DNA from: an uncultured Roseobacter sp.
GTDB lineage: Bacteria; Pseudomonadota; Alphaproteobacteria; Rhodobacterales; Rhodobacteraceae
Assembly: GCF_947493125.1 (NCBI RefSeq)
Contig: NZ_CANLQB010000007.1
Location: 248,001 to 312,000, forward strand
DNA: 64,000 bases
Direction of reading: 5' to 3'
Shown here piece after piece: positions 28,657 to 38,487 of this stretch; position 1 is the stretch's first letter, and each line of letters begins with the position of its first letter. The position numbers and the translations under genes were made by a program. The notes beneath the pieces were generated by a model. That model made no database searches. It saw only the letters and a program-made list of their open reading frames with translations, and was not told the DNA's origin.

Positions 28657-28711
28657 GGGTCGGCGGGCGGGCGCCTTTGGCCGCAAGGCCAAACAGAGCC
28701 GCCCAAGACCC

Positions 28712-29179
28712 TCAAAGCTTGCTTGAAATCACCCCCGTCGCAAACCCGCCCATGCGCAACTCGCCAAAGAGCCGCTGATACTCGATCTTAGGGCAACGAT
28801 CCTGCACAACTGTCACTCCGCGCGCCTCCGCCGTCGCCGCGGCCTCAGGGTGAGAGACGCCGATCTGCATCCAGATCGTCTGCAATTCCGGAAAACACGT
28901 CAAAGCCTCGTCCACAATCGGCGGCACCGCCTCGGACCGACGAAAAATATCCACCATATCCACCGCACCATCGATGTCCGAGAGCGACGCGCGCACCTCG
29001 CGCCCGAACAGTCGCTGGCCTGCATGGCCGGGGTTCACCGGCACCACCTCATAACCCTTCAGATCCAGGTAGCGCGCCACGTAATAACTCGGCCGCACGG
29101 GGTTCATCGAGACACCAACCACCGCGATGCGGCGGGTGCGATTGAGAATCGCGCGCAGGAGATCGTCCGAATAAGCCAC
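28712..29179 (-). CDS. CoA-binding protein (YccU-like)
   Basis: RRIAVVGVSMNPVRPSYYVARYLDLKGYEVVPVNPGHAGQRLFGREV...IWMQIGVSHPEAAATAEARGVTVVQDRCPKIEYQR. Confidence 0.9.
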   Translation of the reverse strand: MAYSDDLLRAILNRTRRIAVVGVSMNPVRPSYYVARYLDLKGYEVVPVNPGHAGQRLFGREVRASLSDIDGAVDMVDIFRRSEAVPPIVDEALTCFPELQTIWMQIGVSHPEAAATAEARGVTVVQDRCPKIEYQRLFGELRMGGFATGVISSKL

Positions 29180-29395
29180 CTGTCCCTCCTAGCGAAGCCG
29201 TAGGCCGAAAAAAAGCGCCCGATGCAAAAAGCAAGGGGCGCGAAAAGGTACGGAACGAGGGACAGTCATGAAATCAAAAGGCGTTCCGAGCCCTTTGACA
29301 TGACACTTAGATAAGCGCATCGCAGCGCTTAACCAGACTGTCTCGCAAATCTGTGAACGAAGGGTTAATTTTATAAGCCAAATGCTGCCGATCTT

Positions 29396-29710
29396 CTAAT
29401 CGAAGATATCTTCGATCACATCGAACGCCTCTTCGATCAGATGCCGCATGAGTCCCTTGCGACGCTTATGGACCTTCTTTCGTTTCTTCGGGCTCTTGTA
29501 GGTGTGATACGCCCGCTCGTCACCGTGCCTGCGAACGGCTGATGGGCGCACCAGTTCCGTCTTGCCGGGGTGTTCCTGCGGCAGCCGTTTCAACTCATGC
29601 AAGGGCGCACCGCAACTGGAACAGGCCAGCTCATGCCGGTTGCGCCCCAGTACCAGCGCCGCACGGGTGCCGCAATAACAGCATGTTGCGATTTTTGTCG
29701 AATGACCCAT
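29396..29710 (-). CDS. Hypothetical small zinc-ribbon-like protein
   Basis: CCYCGTRAALVLGRNRHELACSSCGAPL, then basic region SPKKRKKVHKRRKG. Confidence 0.7.
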   Translation of the reverse strand: MGHSTKIATCCYCGTRAALVLGRNRHELACSSCGAPLHELKRLPQEHPGKTELVRPSAVRRHGDERAYHTYKSPKKRKKVHKRRKGLMRHLIEEAFDVIEDIFD

Positions 29711-29734
29711 GGCGTTCCCCTTACCCGCCGCGCG

Positions 29735-30511
29735 TCAGGCCGGGGGTTTACTTGCATATAAGGCGATGGCCGCCGCATTCGAGACGTTGAGCGAGCCAAA
29801 TCCGCTCCTCGCGTCGATCCGCACCAGCGCATCCACGGTCTCCTTGGTCTTGGCGCGCAGGCCCGGACCCTCGGCGCCAAGCACGAGCGCCACGGGCCTG
29901 TCCCGCTTGCCCTCCAGGGCTGCTTCGATGGTCTGATCGGCCTCGCCGTCGAGGCCCAGAACCACATACCCCATACGCTGCAATTCGGTGATGGCGTCAG
30001 CGAGGTTGCGCACGCGCAGATAGGGCTGCCGCTCCAGCGCACCACTGGCCGTTTTCGCCAACGCGCCGGTCTCCGGCGCCGAGTGATGCCGGGTACCAAT
30101 CACAGCCGAGGCACCCAGCACCTCTGCCGAGCGGAGGATTGCGCCCACGTTATGTGGATCGGTCACCCGGTCCAGCATCACCACGCGCGGCGCCGCGGGC
30201 CCGATACAGACCTGCTCCAGAGACCCCCAATCCAGCGGCTTGACCTCCAGAGCCGCGCCCTGATGCACCGAGCCGGGATCAAGCGGTGCGGAGAATTTTC
30301 GCGGATCGACCACCTCAGGCGTGATCCCACTCTCAAAAATGGCCTCGGCGAGCTTGGCCTGCGCGTTCAACGTCACCACAAGCCGCAGCTTTCGCCGCGC
30401 GGGGTTCAGCAGCGCATCGCGCACCGCATACAGGCCGAAGAGCCAGACAGTCTCCCGTCCCTGCGCCTTCTTCTCCTGCTCTTTCTGCACAACCCACTTG
30501 GGTTTTTTCAT
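29735..30511 (-). CDS. rlmB: TrmH family RNA 2'-O-methyltransferase (RlmB-like)
   Basis: ATG 30511; VMLDRVTDPHNVGAILRSAEVLGASAVI; ALVLGAEGPGLRAKTKETVDALVRI; GFGSLNVSNAAAIALY. Confidence 0.92.
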   Translation of the reverse strand: MKKPKWVVQKEQEKKAQGRETVWLFGLYAVRDALLNPARRKLRLVVTLNAQAKLAEAIFESGITPEVVDPRKFSAPLDPGSVHQGAALEVKPLDWGSLEQVCIGPAAPRVVMLDRVTDPHNVGAILRSAEVLGASAVIGTRHHSAPETGALAKTASGALERQPYLRVRNLADAITELQRMGYVVLGLDGEADQTIEAALEGKRDRPVALVLGAEGPGLRAKTKETVDALVRIDARSGFGSLNVSNAAAIALYASKPPA

Positions 30512-30623
30512 CACGCCCGCCCCATGGTTGGCCCCGTCGAAAAAGGCGGTGATTTCGCCTTGACGCTTCTCAGCACCGCTTGTAATCACGCCTTCACCGC
30601 GGGTGCAACTGACCTCGCGGCGT

Positions 30624-30707
30624 GGGCGACAGGCCGCAAGGTGTGGCAGGGGACTGTAACTCCCTCGCGGAGACGCACGCCTGGTTCGATTCCAGGGTCG
30701 CCCACCA
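30624..30707 (+). tRNA. tRNA-Tyr (anticodon GTA), CCA encoded
   Basis: Acceptor GGGCGAC/GTCGCCC; D stem GCC/GGC; anticodon arm GGGGA-CTGTAAC-TCCCT; long variable arm with GCG/CGC; T arm CCTGG-TTCGATT-CCAGG; ACCA end; class II form as expected for bacterial tRNA-Tyr. Confidence 0.95.
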
Positions 30708-30855
30708 TCTGCAAATTTCCATCACAACACCCCCCTAACAGCTTGAAAGGCGGGATCATTTCAGCGGTTCGAAGACCCTTATTTCGACCGTAGACCAAAG
30801 GCTCTGAAAAGGCCAAAGCTATCACATTCCGTATAAGGTCGAGGTTCCCTTTTTC

Positions 30856-32151
30856 TCATATTTCATAAGGGTTTGCGAGGAATCGTATGGCGTGTTCGAA
30901 CGACTTTCTGAAGGTGTCAGGTTTGGAGCCGACAAAAACGATACGCTCCTCTATCAGCCGGTTATCCTGCTCCATCATCTCGATACGTTTCTTATAGGCT
31001 CTAACCACACTGCAGCTATCGGCTTCGATTAAGCGATCAAGCAACTTGTCGATCTGTTTTTGCAGCTTTGCTGCTTCAGCCTTCAAGCTGTTGACTGCCG
31101 CACCCGACTTTGAAACCCGACCGTCCCATACATCCTTGAACATCTTCGCAGCAAGCTTGAGCAGTGCTTGACTAGGCACAAGTCGCCTTAAAACATCAGC
31201 TACCGCGCTCTCCACATCATCTCTGCGGACAGACTTTCTATGCGAAGGACACGACTTCTGTGCGCACAGGTCGTAAGGGTGCTTGACACCATTTCGACTA
31301 CGCGACCAGCAAGCCGTCATTGGCGCTCCACAATCAGCGCAACAGACAAATCCGCGAAGAGGAAAGTCTTCGTTTATGTCTTTACAACGAGGAGCCATGG
31401 CCTTTCCATCGAGGACATCCTGCACGCGGAGCCAATCCTCAAGCGAAAAAAGCGGTTCGTGGACTCCTCTTTGATCAATAATCCCCCAGTTCTTGACAGT
31501 GATCAGTCCGGTATAGAGCTTTCGTCTGAGAATGTCTGAAACAACAGACCGATGCACACCGCCGTTGGAGCAGCATCTGATATCTGAGTTCTCATCGAGA
31601 AACCGCTTCACTTCACCGATTGACCGAAATCTTTCATGTGTCATCCCTGAGAAAGCTTCGCGGACCATAGAAGCGGCTGGCTCATCCGGCACACGCATCC
31701 TCTCGTGCCCGGGAACCTTTTGATACTGATATCCTTAGACAGGTGCGAAGAGATAGTATCCTTGCTTCACCCGCGCGCTCATTTTCTGAATGACCTGACG
31801 ACGATTTTGTCTGCGCTCAAGCTCCCCCTTCGCAGCCATGATAGTCTCGATAAACTCGCCCTCTGGCGTATCCTCAAATCTGAAATTCAGACACTCGGGC
31901 GTCGCGCCCACATCGCTTAAAGTCCGTCGCAGCTTGATATGAAATTCAGTGTCACGCGAAAATCGCTTGAGATTGTCAAAAATGACCACAAAATTCTCGT
32001 CCGGCTGAGCTCGGAGGAACGCAAGCGATGCGACCATGCCCGGTCTGTCCATGAAGTCGCCACCACCCGACACATCGTCAGGAAACGTTGCCGCAACCTC
32101 ATACCCTTGGCTTGCAGCATATTCGCGACAACGGATTGCGGTCGCGGACAT
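30856..32151 (-). pseudogene. Large serine recombinase remnant (N-terminal catalytic segment missing, one in-frame TAA)
   Basis: CREYAASQGYEVAATFPDDVSGGGDFMDRPGM...IFDNLKRFSRDTE...QGYYLFAPV-stop(31735-31737)-GYQYQKVPGHERMRVPDEPAASMVREAFSGM..., same frame either side; zinc ribbon CCADCGAPMTACWSRSRNGVKHPYDLCAQKSC. Confidence 0.88.
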
Positions 32152-32180
32152 TCCAGATCAGCCGAGCCAGCAGGCGCCCG

Positions 32181-32579
32181 TCACACGCCGGCGAGGACTT
32201 CGATCTCGACCAGTAACTCGGGACTGGCCAGGCCCGCCACAACCAGTGTCGTCACTGCCGGTGGGGTGTCGGTGCGCCAGCGGCTTTGACGGATCGCCGA
32301 GAGCTCCGGCAGATCGTCCGGGCGCGTCAGATAGTAGGTCACCCGCAAGATATCCGCGAGCCCCATGTCGCTCGCATTCAGCAGCGCCTCCACATGGTCC
32401 ATCGCCTGATGACACTGCCCAGCGAAATCAGGCGGTGTCGGACCCTCGAGCGGGATACCGATCTGTCCCGACAGAGCGATGAGGCGGCTGGGCGCTTCTA
32501 GCCGGGTGCCATGCGTGTAGATCCCCGCGAACTGGGGCGGTACAGGGCGGACAGTGGATGGGGACAGTCGTGTGAGCAT
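32181..32579 (-). CDS. RidA family protein
   Basis: LEAPSRLIALSGQIGIPLEGPTPPDFAGQCHQAMDHVEALLNASDMGLADILRVTYYLTRPDDLPELSAIRQSRW...PAVTTLVVAGLASPELLVEIEVLAGV. Confidence 0.88.
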   Translation of the reverse strand: MLTRLSPSTVRPVPPQFAGIYTHGTRLEAPSRLIALSGQIGIPLEGPTPPDFAGQCHQAMDHVEALLNASDMGLADILRVTYYLTRPDDLPELSAIRQSRWRTDTPPAVTTLVVAGLASPELLVEIEVLAGV

Positions 32580-32827
32580 CGGTCGGATCCTTCTAATCTC
32601 CTTGACGCCGCGACCCTACCCACCGTGACGGCGCCGGAACCAATCAAAAGCCGCCCCTTAGCCAAAAGGCACACTTGTCGATCTTTTTACTCTTTCTCCG
32701 GCTTTGCAAACTGCCGCGCGGCGGCTGTCATAAGTCAGTTCAATCCGGCAACGCGATCTCTCAAACCACTTTTGCACCGCTGTTGTTGTTCCTATAGTTG
32801 CAAAAACCCCGGAGCAGACAGGCACAT

Positions 32828-33835
32828 ATGGCCGAGACGGCTGAGACATCCCGAACCGAGTTCAACGTTGTCGTGGTCGCGCAGAAGGGCCGGCTGACCT
32901 ATGAAGCGCTGCTCTTCGCCGCCTCGCTACGGCATATGAGCCCCGCATTCACAGGCCGTCTGCTGATCGCCGAGCCGCAGCCCGGTCCGCGGTGGCCGAA
33001 GGACCCGCGCATCACCGACCGCGCCGCTCTGGACCTGCTGCAATCCCTCGGCGCAGAGATCATCCCCTTCGCGTGTCATCACTTCGGCGCAGACTACCCC
33101 TATGGCAACAAGATCGAGATGCTGCACGCGCTGCCCGAGGAGGAGCCCTTTGTCTTTTTCGACACCGACACGCTGATCACCGGCGACCTGACAACGGTAC
33201 CTTTCGATTTCGACCGGCCCTCGGCCTCGCTGCGGCGCGAGGGCACCTGGCCGAAGCCGGAGCTCTACGGGCCGGGGTACACAGCCCTCTGGAAGTCGCT
33301 CTACGACAGGTTCGGGCTGGAGTTCGACAGCTCACTCGATCTGACCGAGCCGGATGAGTACTGGAAGCGCTATCTCTATTTCAACGCCGGCTATTTCTTC
33401 TATCGCTGTCCCCGGGCGTTCGGTGCCCGCTTTCAGGAGTATGCGGTCGCGATCCGAGACGATCCGCCGACGGCGCTCTGTGCGCAGGACCTGTACCCCT
33501 GGCTCGATCAGATCGCCCTGCCTCTGGTCATTCACAGCTTCGGCGGCGGGCGCGATACGCTGCCCGCCGGATTGCTCGACGGGTCGATCAGTTGCCACTA
33601 CCGCCTGTTCCCGCTGCTCTATGCACGGGAGAGCGATCACGTGATCAAGGTGCTGGAAGAGGTGGCCGCCCCCAACAAGCTCAAGAAGGTGCTGAAGACG
33701 CATGAGCCAATCAAGCGGATGGTCTATCAGGGACGTGGCCCCAAAGTGCGCGCGCTCTTTGACCAGAACCATCTCCCCAGACGGGAGCAGGCCATCAGAA
33801 ACCGCATCAAATCCAACGGCTTCTGGATGCGCTGA
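32828..33835 (+). CDS. Hypothetical protein, putative glycosyltransferase-like fold
   Basis: NVVVVAQKGRLTYEALLFAASLR...YPYGNKIEMLHALPEEEPFVFFDTDTLITGDL (DxD-like), FNAGYFFY. Confidence 0.65.
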   Translation: MAETAETSRTEFNVVVVAQKGRLTYEALLFAASLRHMSPAFTGRLLIAEPQPGPRWPKDPRITDRAALDLLQSLGAEIIPFACHHFGADYPYGNKIEMLHALPEEEPFVFFDTDTLITGDLTTVPFDFDRPSASLRREGTWPKPELYGPGYTALWKSLYDRFGLEFDSSLDLTEPDEYWKRYLYFNAGYFFYRCPRAFGARFQEYAVAIRDDPPTALCAQDLYPWLDQIALPLVIHSFGGGRDTLPAGLLDGSISCHYRLFPLLYARESDHVIKVLEEVAAPNKLKKVLKTHEPIKRMVYQGRGPKVRALFDQNHLPRREQAIRNRIKSNGFWMR

Positions 33836-33908
33836 GGCCGCCGCCCTTGTATGCCCGCCGGGCTTGGCCTAACGATACCGGCAAAACACGTCCACGAGGA
33901 GGAACCCC

Positions 33909-35201
33909 ATGACAGACGGCCCCGATTACGGCTTTGACACGCTGCAGATCCACGCAGGCGCGCGGCCCGACCCGGCCACGGGCGCCCGGCAGACGCCAAT
34001 CTACCAGACCACGGCTTACGTGTTCCGCGATGCAGATCATGCCGCGGCGCTCTTCAATCTGCAGGAAGTGGGCTTCATCTACTCACGCCTGACCAACCCG
34101 ACCGTCGCGGTTCTGCAGGAGCGGATCGCGACGCTTGAGGGCGGTGTTGGCGCGGCGTGCTGCTCTTCGGGACACGCGGCACAGATCATGGCGCTCTTCC
34201 CGCTAATGGGGCCCGGCAAGAACATCGTCGCCTCGACGCGCCTTTATGGCGGCACAGTCACGCAGTTCAGCCACACCATCAAGCGCTTCGGCTGGTCCTG
34301 TACCTTCGTCGATTTCGATGATCTCGATGCGGTGAAAGCCGCGATTGACGACGACACGCGCGCCGTCTTCTGCGAGGCCATTGCGAACCCCGGTGGCTAT
34401 ATCACGGATCTCGACGCGATTGCGAAGATCTCCGACGCGGCGGGCATCCCGCTGATCGTCGACAACACCTCCGCCACCCCCTATCTTTGCCGCCCCATCG
34501 AGCACGGCGCGACACTGGTGGTGCATTCGACGACGAAGTACCTCACCGGCAACGGCACAGTGACGGGCGGTTGCGTGGTGGATTCAGGGAAGTTCGACTG
34601 GTCGGCGAATGACAAGTTCCCGTCGCTGAGCCAGCCCGAGCCCGCCTATCACGGTCTGAAGTTCCACGAAACCTTCGGGCCGCTGGCCTTCACTTTCCAC
34701 TCCATCGCCATCGGGCTGCGCGATCTTGGTATGACCATGAACCCGCAGGCGGCGCATTATACGCTGATGGGGACCGAGACACTGAGCCTGCGCATGGACA
34801 AACATGTGGAGAACGCCGAGACCGTGGCAGGCTGGCTCGAAAAGGACCCCAGGGTCGAATATGTGACCTATGCAGGCCTGAAATCCTCGCCCTATTTCGA
34901 CCGGGTCAAGAAGATCTGCCCGCGCGGCGCCGGCGGGCTCTTCACCTTCGCGATCAAGGGCGGCTATGAGGCCTGCGTCAAGTTCGTGAATGCACTGGAA
35001 ATCTTCAGCCATGTGGCGAACCTCGGCGACACGCGCAGCCTCGTCATCCACTCGGCCTCGACAACGCACCGGCAGCTGACGGCGGAGCAACAGGAGGCTG
35101 CGGGGGCCGGGCCGGGCGTGGTGCGGATCTCCATCGGGACAGAAAACGCCGAGGATCTCATCGCGGATCTCGATCAGGCGCTCTCAAAGGCAACGAGCTA
35201 A
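33909..35201 (+). CDS. metY: O-acetylhomoserine aminocarboxypropyltransferase/sulfhydrylase (Cys/Met PLP enzyme)
   Basis: YGFDTLQIHAGARPDPATGARQTPIYQTTAYVFRDADHAAALF; HSTTKYLTGNGTVTGG PLP-Lys motif. Confidence 0.93.
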   Translation: MTDGPDYGFDTLQIHAGARPDPATGARQTPIYQTTAYVFRDADHAAALFNLQEVGFIYSRLTNPTVAVLQERIATLEGGVGAACCSSGHAAQIMALFPLMGPGKNIVASTRLYGGTVTQFSHTIKRFGWSCTFVDFDDLDAVKAAIDDDTRAVFCEAIANPGGYITDLDAIAKISDAAGIPLIVDNTSATPYLCRPIEHGATLVVHSTTKYLTGNGTVTGGCVVDSGKFDWSANDKFPSLSQPEPAYHGLKFHETFGPLAFTFHSIAIGLRDLGMTMNPQAAHYTLMGTETLSLRMDKHVENAETVAGWLEKDPRVEYVTYAGLKSSPYFDRVKKICPRGAGGLFTFAIKGGYEACVKFVNALEIFSHVANLGDTRSLVIHSASTTHRQLTAEQQEAAGAGPGVVRISIGTENAEDLIADLDQALSKATS

Positions 35202-35222
35202 GACACCTCTTGCCGACAAAAT

Positions 35223-35244
35223 AGGGCGCTCAGAGGAGCGCCCT
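35223..35244. terminator. Hairpin between convergent genes
   Basis: AGGGCGCT-CAGAGG-AGCGCCCT, perfect 8-bp stem between metY and the SIMPL gene; T-rich on the minus-strand exit side. Confidence 0.55.
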
Positions 35245-35267
35245 TCGTTCGGCCCGGCAAGCCAGTG

Positions 35268-35951
35268 TCACTCGGCAATCGCAAAAACGATGTTGACCTG
35301 CGACATCACCGACACTTCGCCCTGAGCAATCGGCACATCCGCAGCCGAGCGCGCCATCGGCATATTGAGCATCTCGGGCCGGGCGCCGCCTCCATGCTCA
35401 CTGATCGTCTGAATGGCGCCCAGCGGGACTCCCGCCGCCGCGGCCAGCTGCTCAGCACGATCCACGGCATCCGCGACGGCCGCTGCCCGGGCCGCATCCT
35501 GCGCCGGTTTCGGGTCCTGCAGACCAAACGATAGCCCGTTGAAAGAATTTGCCCCATCGGTGATCACCAGATCCAGCACCCGGCCAAGCCCGTCGAGATC
35601 GCGCACGCGCACCATCAACATATTGGTCGCCGCGAACCCCGTGATCCGGCGGTTGTTCGAGGTGTAATCCGACCAGACGGGCTGCAGCGACAGCTGGTCG
35701 GTCTGCACATCGCGCGCGGCGACCCCGGCTTCTTCGAGGCGGGCCAATACCGCCGCGACCCCTTCGGTCGTGGCCGCCATGGCATCGGCGGCCTGTTCGG
35801 CCTGATGGGTCACACCAAGCCGCAGCATCGCCATATCAGGCACCGTTTCGACCGACCCCACACCCGTAACCGTGATCAGGCGATCTTCGTCGGCAAGGGC
35901 CAGCCCCGCGGAAAAGACCAGCATTAGCATCGTCTTCAGAACATATTTCAT
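35268..35951 (-). CDS. SIMPL domain (DUF541) exported protein
   Basis: MKYVLKTMLMLVFSAGLALADEDRLITVTGVGSVETVPDMAMLRLGVTHQ...VQTDQLSLQPVW...ITGFAATNMLMVRVRDLDGLGRVLDLVITDGANSFNGLSF. Confidence 0.92.
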   Translation of the reverse strand: MKYVLKTMLMLVFSAGLALADEDRLITVTGVGSVETVPDMAMLRLGVTHQAEQAADAMAATTEGVAAVLARLEEAGVAARDVQTDQLSLQPVWSDYTSNNRRITGFAATNMLMVRVRDLDGLGRVLDLVITDGANSFNGLSFGLQDPKPAQDAARAAAVADAVDRAEQLAAAAGVPLGAIQTISEHGGGARPEMLNMPMARSAADVPIAQGEVSVMSQVNIVFAIAE

Positions 35952-36109
35952 CGTTATTCTCCTGATTATGGCGGCATGTGATACAAGGGAGGGCCTCGAC
36001 GGCAAGCGGTTAATCCCGCGTTTACTTTTCCTCGGCAAAGACCTGCTGTATGCTTCGCTCGCCCATGAACCACCTGTGCAAGCCCTATCATGACTGGTAA
36101 ACCCACGAC

Positions 36110-38434
36110 ATGAAACCAAACTTCGCGCTATCTCTCTCGTTCGAGAGCATCCGCCTCTTGCACCGCGCACCCGGAGGCTGGCGCGTGGTCGGCGAAGTTT
36201 CGCCAGAGTCAGATGACCTGATCGGCGCGCTGTCGGCCCTGCGGGAGATGGGCACCGCGCTGGCGCCTGACGGGCTGCGCTGCAAGGTCGTGATCCCCAA
36301 TGAGCAGATCAAATATCTGACGCTTGAGACACCTGGTCTCGGCCCGTCAGAGGCCCGCGATGCCGCGCGCGACGCGCTGGGACGTGCGACACCCTACGCC
36401 GTGGACGATCTGGCCTTTGACATCGTGCAGGTGGGGGATGTCACGCAGGTGGCCGCGGTCGCGCTTGAGACGCTGCGGGAAGCGGAGGACTTCGCGACAG
36501 AGCACCGCTTCCACCCGGTCAGTTTCGTCGCGATGCCCGAAGAGGCCTTATACACCGGCGAGCCCTACTTCGGCCCCGCCCGAAGCGCCCGCGACGTGCT
36601 TGAGCCCGGACAGACTGTGGAGCCTGACAGCAGCGCCATTGTTATTCTCGGCCCGGTTGAAGAGGACGACGAGCCCGTGCCCGAGGTGGCTGAGGACGCC
36701 TCGCCGCTTGTGAACGTCATGGCCGCCGCGCCAAGTGCAGCGCCGACCTTCAAGTCCGCCCGAGGCGTCGATACACCCGAAGATGATATACTGGAGGAGG
36801 CCCTGGCAAGTCTGCGGGCGGATCATGCGACCGCCGGTGTTACGGACCCCACGCTGCCGCCGCGGGACGTCGACCCGGTGGCGCCGTCCTTTTCGAGCCG
36901 CAGGTCCCCGCCGGGCTCCGCGCCGCTTGTCTACGAGACGGCGCCGGAACCGCAAGTTCTGACCGCCTTCGCAGAGCCGGCGGAGCCTTTCGTACCGAAG
37001 CCACGGAGTGACGCCGAAGCCCGTGCGTCCCGCGCGCCGATCCCGGCGGCGGGCCCGGTCACGCCCAAGGTGCGCAGCGAAGCCGAACGGATGACCGTTT
37101 TCGGCGCACGACACACGGCACCAGCGGACCAGGCGCGGCGCGGCCTGCCGCTTGGCATGACAGCACTTCTGCTCCTTCTCCTCGTGGGGATCGGCACTTG
37201 GTCCTTCGGCAGTTTGCAGGACACCATCGCTGGCTGGACCGGTCGCACGGGCCCCGGATCGCCAGAGATCACAGCCATCGGGGTGGCGCCACCAATCAAT
37301 CCATCGGTCCAGGAGCAGCCCGACACCCCACCCTCCGACACCGAGGTCGCTGCCCGGCCCGCGCCGCTCAGCGATGAAGACGCCGCCGTCCTCGATGCGC
37401 TCCGCACGCCGTTGACAACCGAAGAAACAGACCGCGCAGATGACGAAAAACTGCGCGCCGCCTACGCGGTCACCGGAATTTGGCCCCGCGCACCGGAGGT
37501 CCCGTCCCCGCCCCCGCTCGTCGACATCGAAGATCTCTACGTGACCAGTATTGACCCCATTGAACCGGCGTTTGACGCGGTGGCCCTGCCCGACGTTGCG
37601 GCCTTCGACCAGGACGCGCTGTTTGATGCGCCGGGATCGCCGGCTGCCGCGGGCACAACCTTTGCCATGGACGGTCGTGGCCTTGTCATCGCGACCCCGG
37701 ACGGCGCGCTGAGCCCGGATGGGATACGCGTGGTCGCAGGCCCCCCGCCTGCACAACCGGCAGCCTTCCCGGACCGCGGTGGGACCAGCGCCGAAGTAAA
37801 CCCGGTACAGAGTGCACTCGCCCAGTTCCGGCCCAGGAGCCGCCCCGCCGATCTGGTGGAAAATACGGAACGGGCCACGCTGGATGGGCTCACCCGTGAT
37901 GAATTGGCAGAGCTGCGCCCCCCCGTCCGGCCTCAACGCCCGGCGGTGATTGCTGCCGCCAGCGCGGCAAGCGCCAGCCTCGTGCCCCTAGATGATGCCG
38001 CGGCGTCCGCGGAGGTCGAACCCAGCGGCAGCCCCCTGGCCGTGGCCGCCTCCCTCCGACCGGACGCGCGCCCAAGCAATTTCAACCAGATCGTCGCGCG
38101 CGCCCAGCAAACCGCCGCCTCGGCCGCCGCAATCGGCGCGGCCAGCATTGCCGCACCCGCGCCACGCTCCGTTACACCTCAGATCCCGTCGAGCGCATCG
38201 GTCGCGCGCGAGGCCACGCTCCGCAACGCGATCAATCTGCGTAAAGTCAATCTTATCGGGGTCTATGGCACCCCATCGGCGCGCCGCGCGCTGGTGCGCC
38301 TGTCGAACGGACGGTACAAGAAAGTGCAGGTGGGCGACCGGATCGACGGAGGTCGCGTCTCCGCCATCGGCGAAGGCGAACTGCGCTACCAGAAACGAGG
38401 ACGCAACATCGTCCTCAAAATGCCCCGCGGGTAG
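36110..38434 (+). CDS. Large single-TM protein; possible PilM/GspL-like N-terminus and PilP/GspC-like C-terminus
   Basis: N-term MKPNFALSLSFESIRLLHRAPGGWRVVGEV...; one TM (GLPLGMTALLLLLLVGIGTWSFGSL); Pro/Ala-rich spacer; C-term LRKVNLIGVYGTPSARRALVRLSNGRYKKVQVGDRIDGGRVSAIGEGELRYQKRGRNIVLKMP. Confidence 0.7.
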   Translation: MKPNFALSLSFESIRLLHRAPGGWRVVGEVSPESDDLIGALSALREMGTALAPDGLRCKVVIPNEQIKYLTLETPGLGPSEARDAARDALGRATPYAVDDLAFDIVQVGDVTQVAAVALETLREAEDFATEHRFHPVSFVAMPEEALYTGEPYFGPARSARDVLEPGQTVEPDSSAIVILGPVEEDDEPVPEVAEDASPLVNVMAAAPSAAPTFKSARGVDTPEDDILEEALASLRADHATAGVTDPTLPPRDVDPVAPSFSSRRSPPGSAPLVYETAPEPQVLTAFAEPAEPFVPKPRSDAEARASRAPIPAAGPVTPKVRSEAERMTVFGARHTAPADQARRGLPLGMTALLLLLLVGIGTWSFGSLQDTIAGWTGRTGPGSPEITAIGVAPPINPSVQEQPDTPPSDTEVAARPAPLSDEDAAVLDALRTPLTTEETDRADDEKLRAAYAVTGIWPRAPEVPSPPPLVDIEDLYVTSIDPIEPAFDAVALPDVAAFDQDALFDAPGSPAAAGTTFAMDGRGLVIATPDGALSPDGIRVVAGPPPAQPAAFPDRGGTSAEVNPVQSALAQFRPRSRPADLVENTERATLDGLTRDELAELRPPVRPQRPAVIAAASAASASLVPLDDAAASAEVEPSGSPLAVAASLRPDARPSNFNQIVARAQQTAASAAAIGAASIAAPAPRSVTPQIPSSASVAREATLRNAINLRKVNLIGVYGTPSARRALVRLSNGRYKKVQVGDRIDGGRVSAIGEGELRYQKRGRNIVLKMPRG

Positions 38435-38487
38435 GTCCCCGGCACGAGCCGAGTCACCAGCAGGTCGGGTGGGCTTTCAGGCCACCC

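Noticed and set aside
30586-30825. Minus-strand ORF of 79 aa including MVGDPGIEPGVRLREGVTVPCHTLRP
   Set aside because: It is the antisense of tRNA-Tyr; this peptide is a common spurious annotation product.
30689-32156. ATTCCAG shared by the tRNA-Tyr T arm (30689-30695) and the recombinase/ridA junction (32150-32156) as a possible att direct repeat
   Set aside because: Only 7 bp; too short to distinguish from chance without comparative data.
33836-33908. Possible SAM-type riboswitch upstream of metY
   Set aside because: The 73-nt leader does not show a convincing SAM-II or SAM/SAH consensus by eye.
36548-37936. 462-aa minus-strand ORF
   Set aside because: Antisense shadow of the large single-TM protein gene; biased composition.
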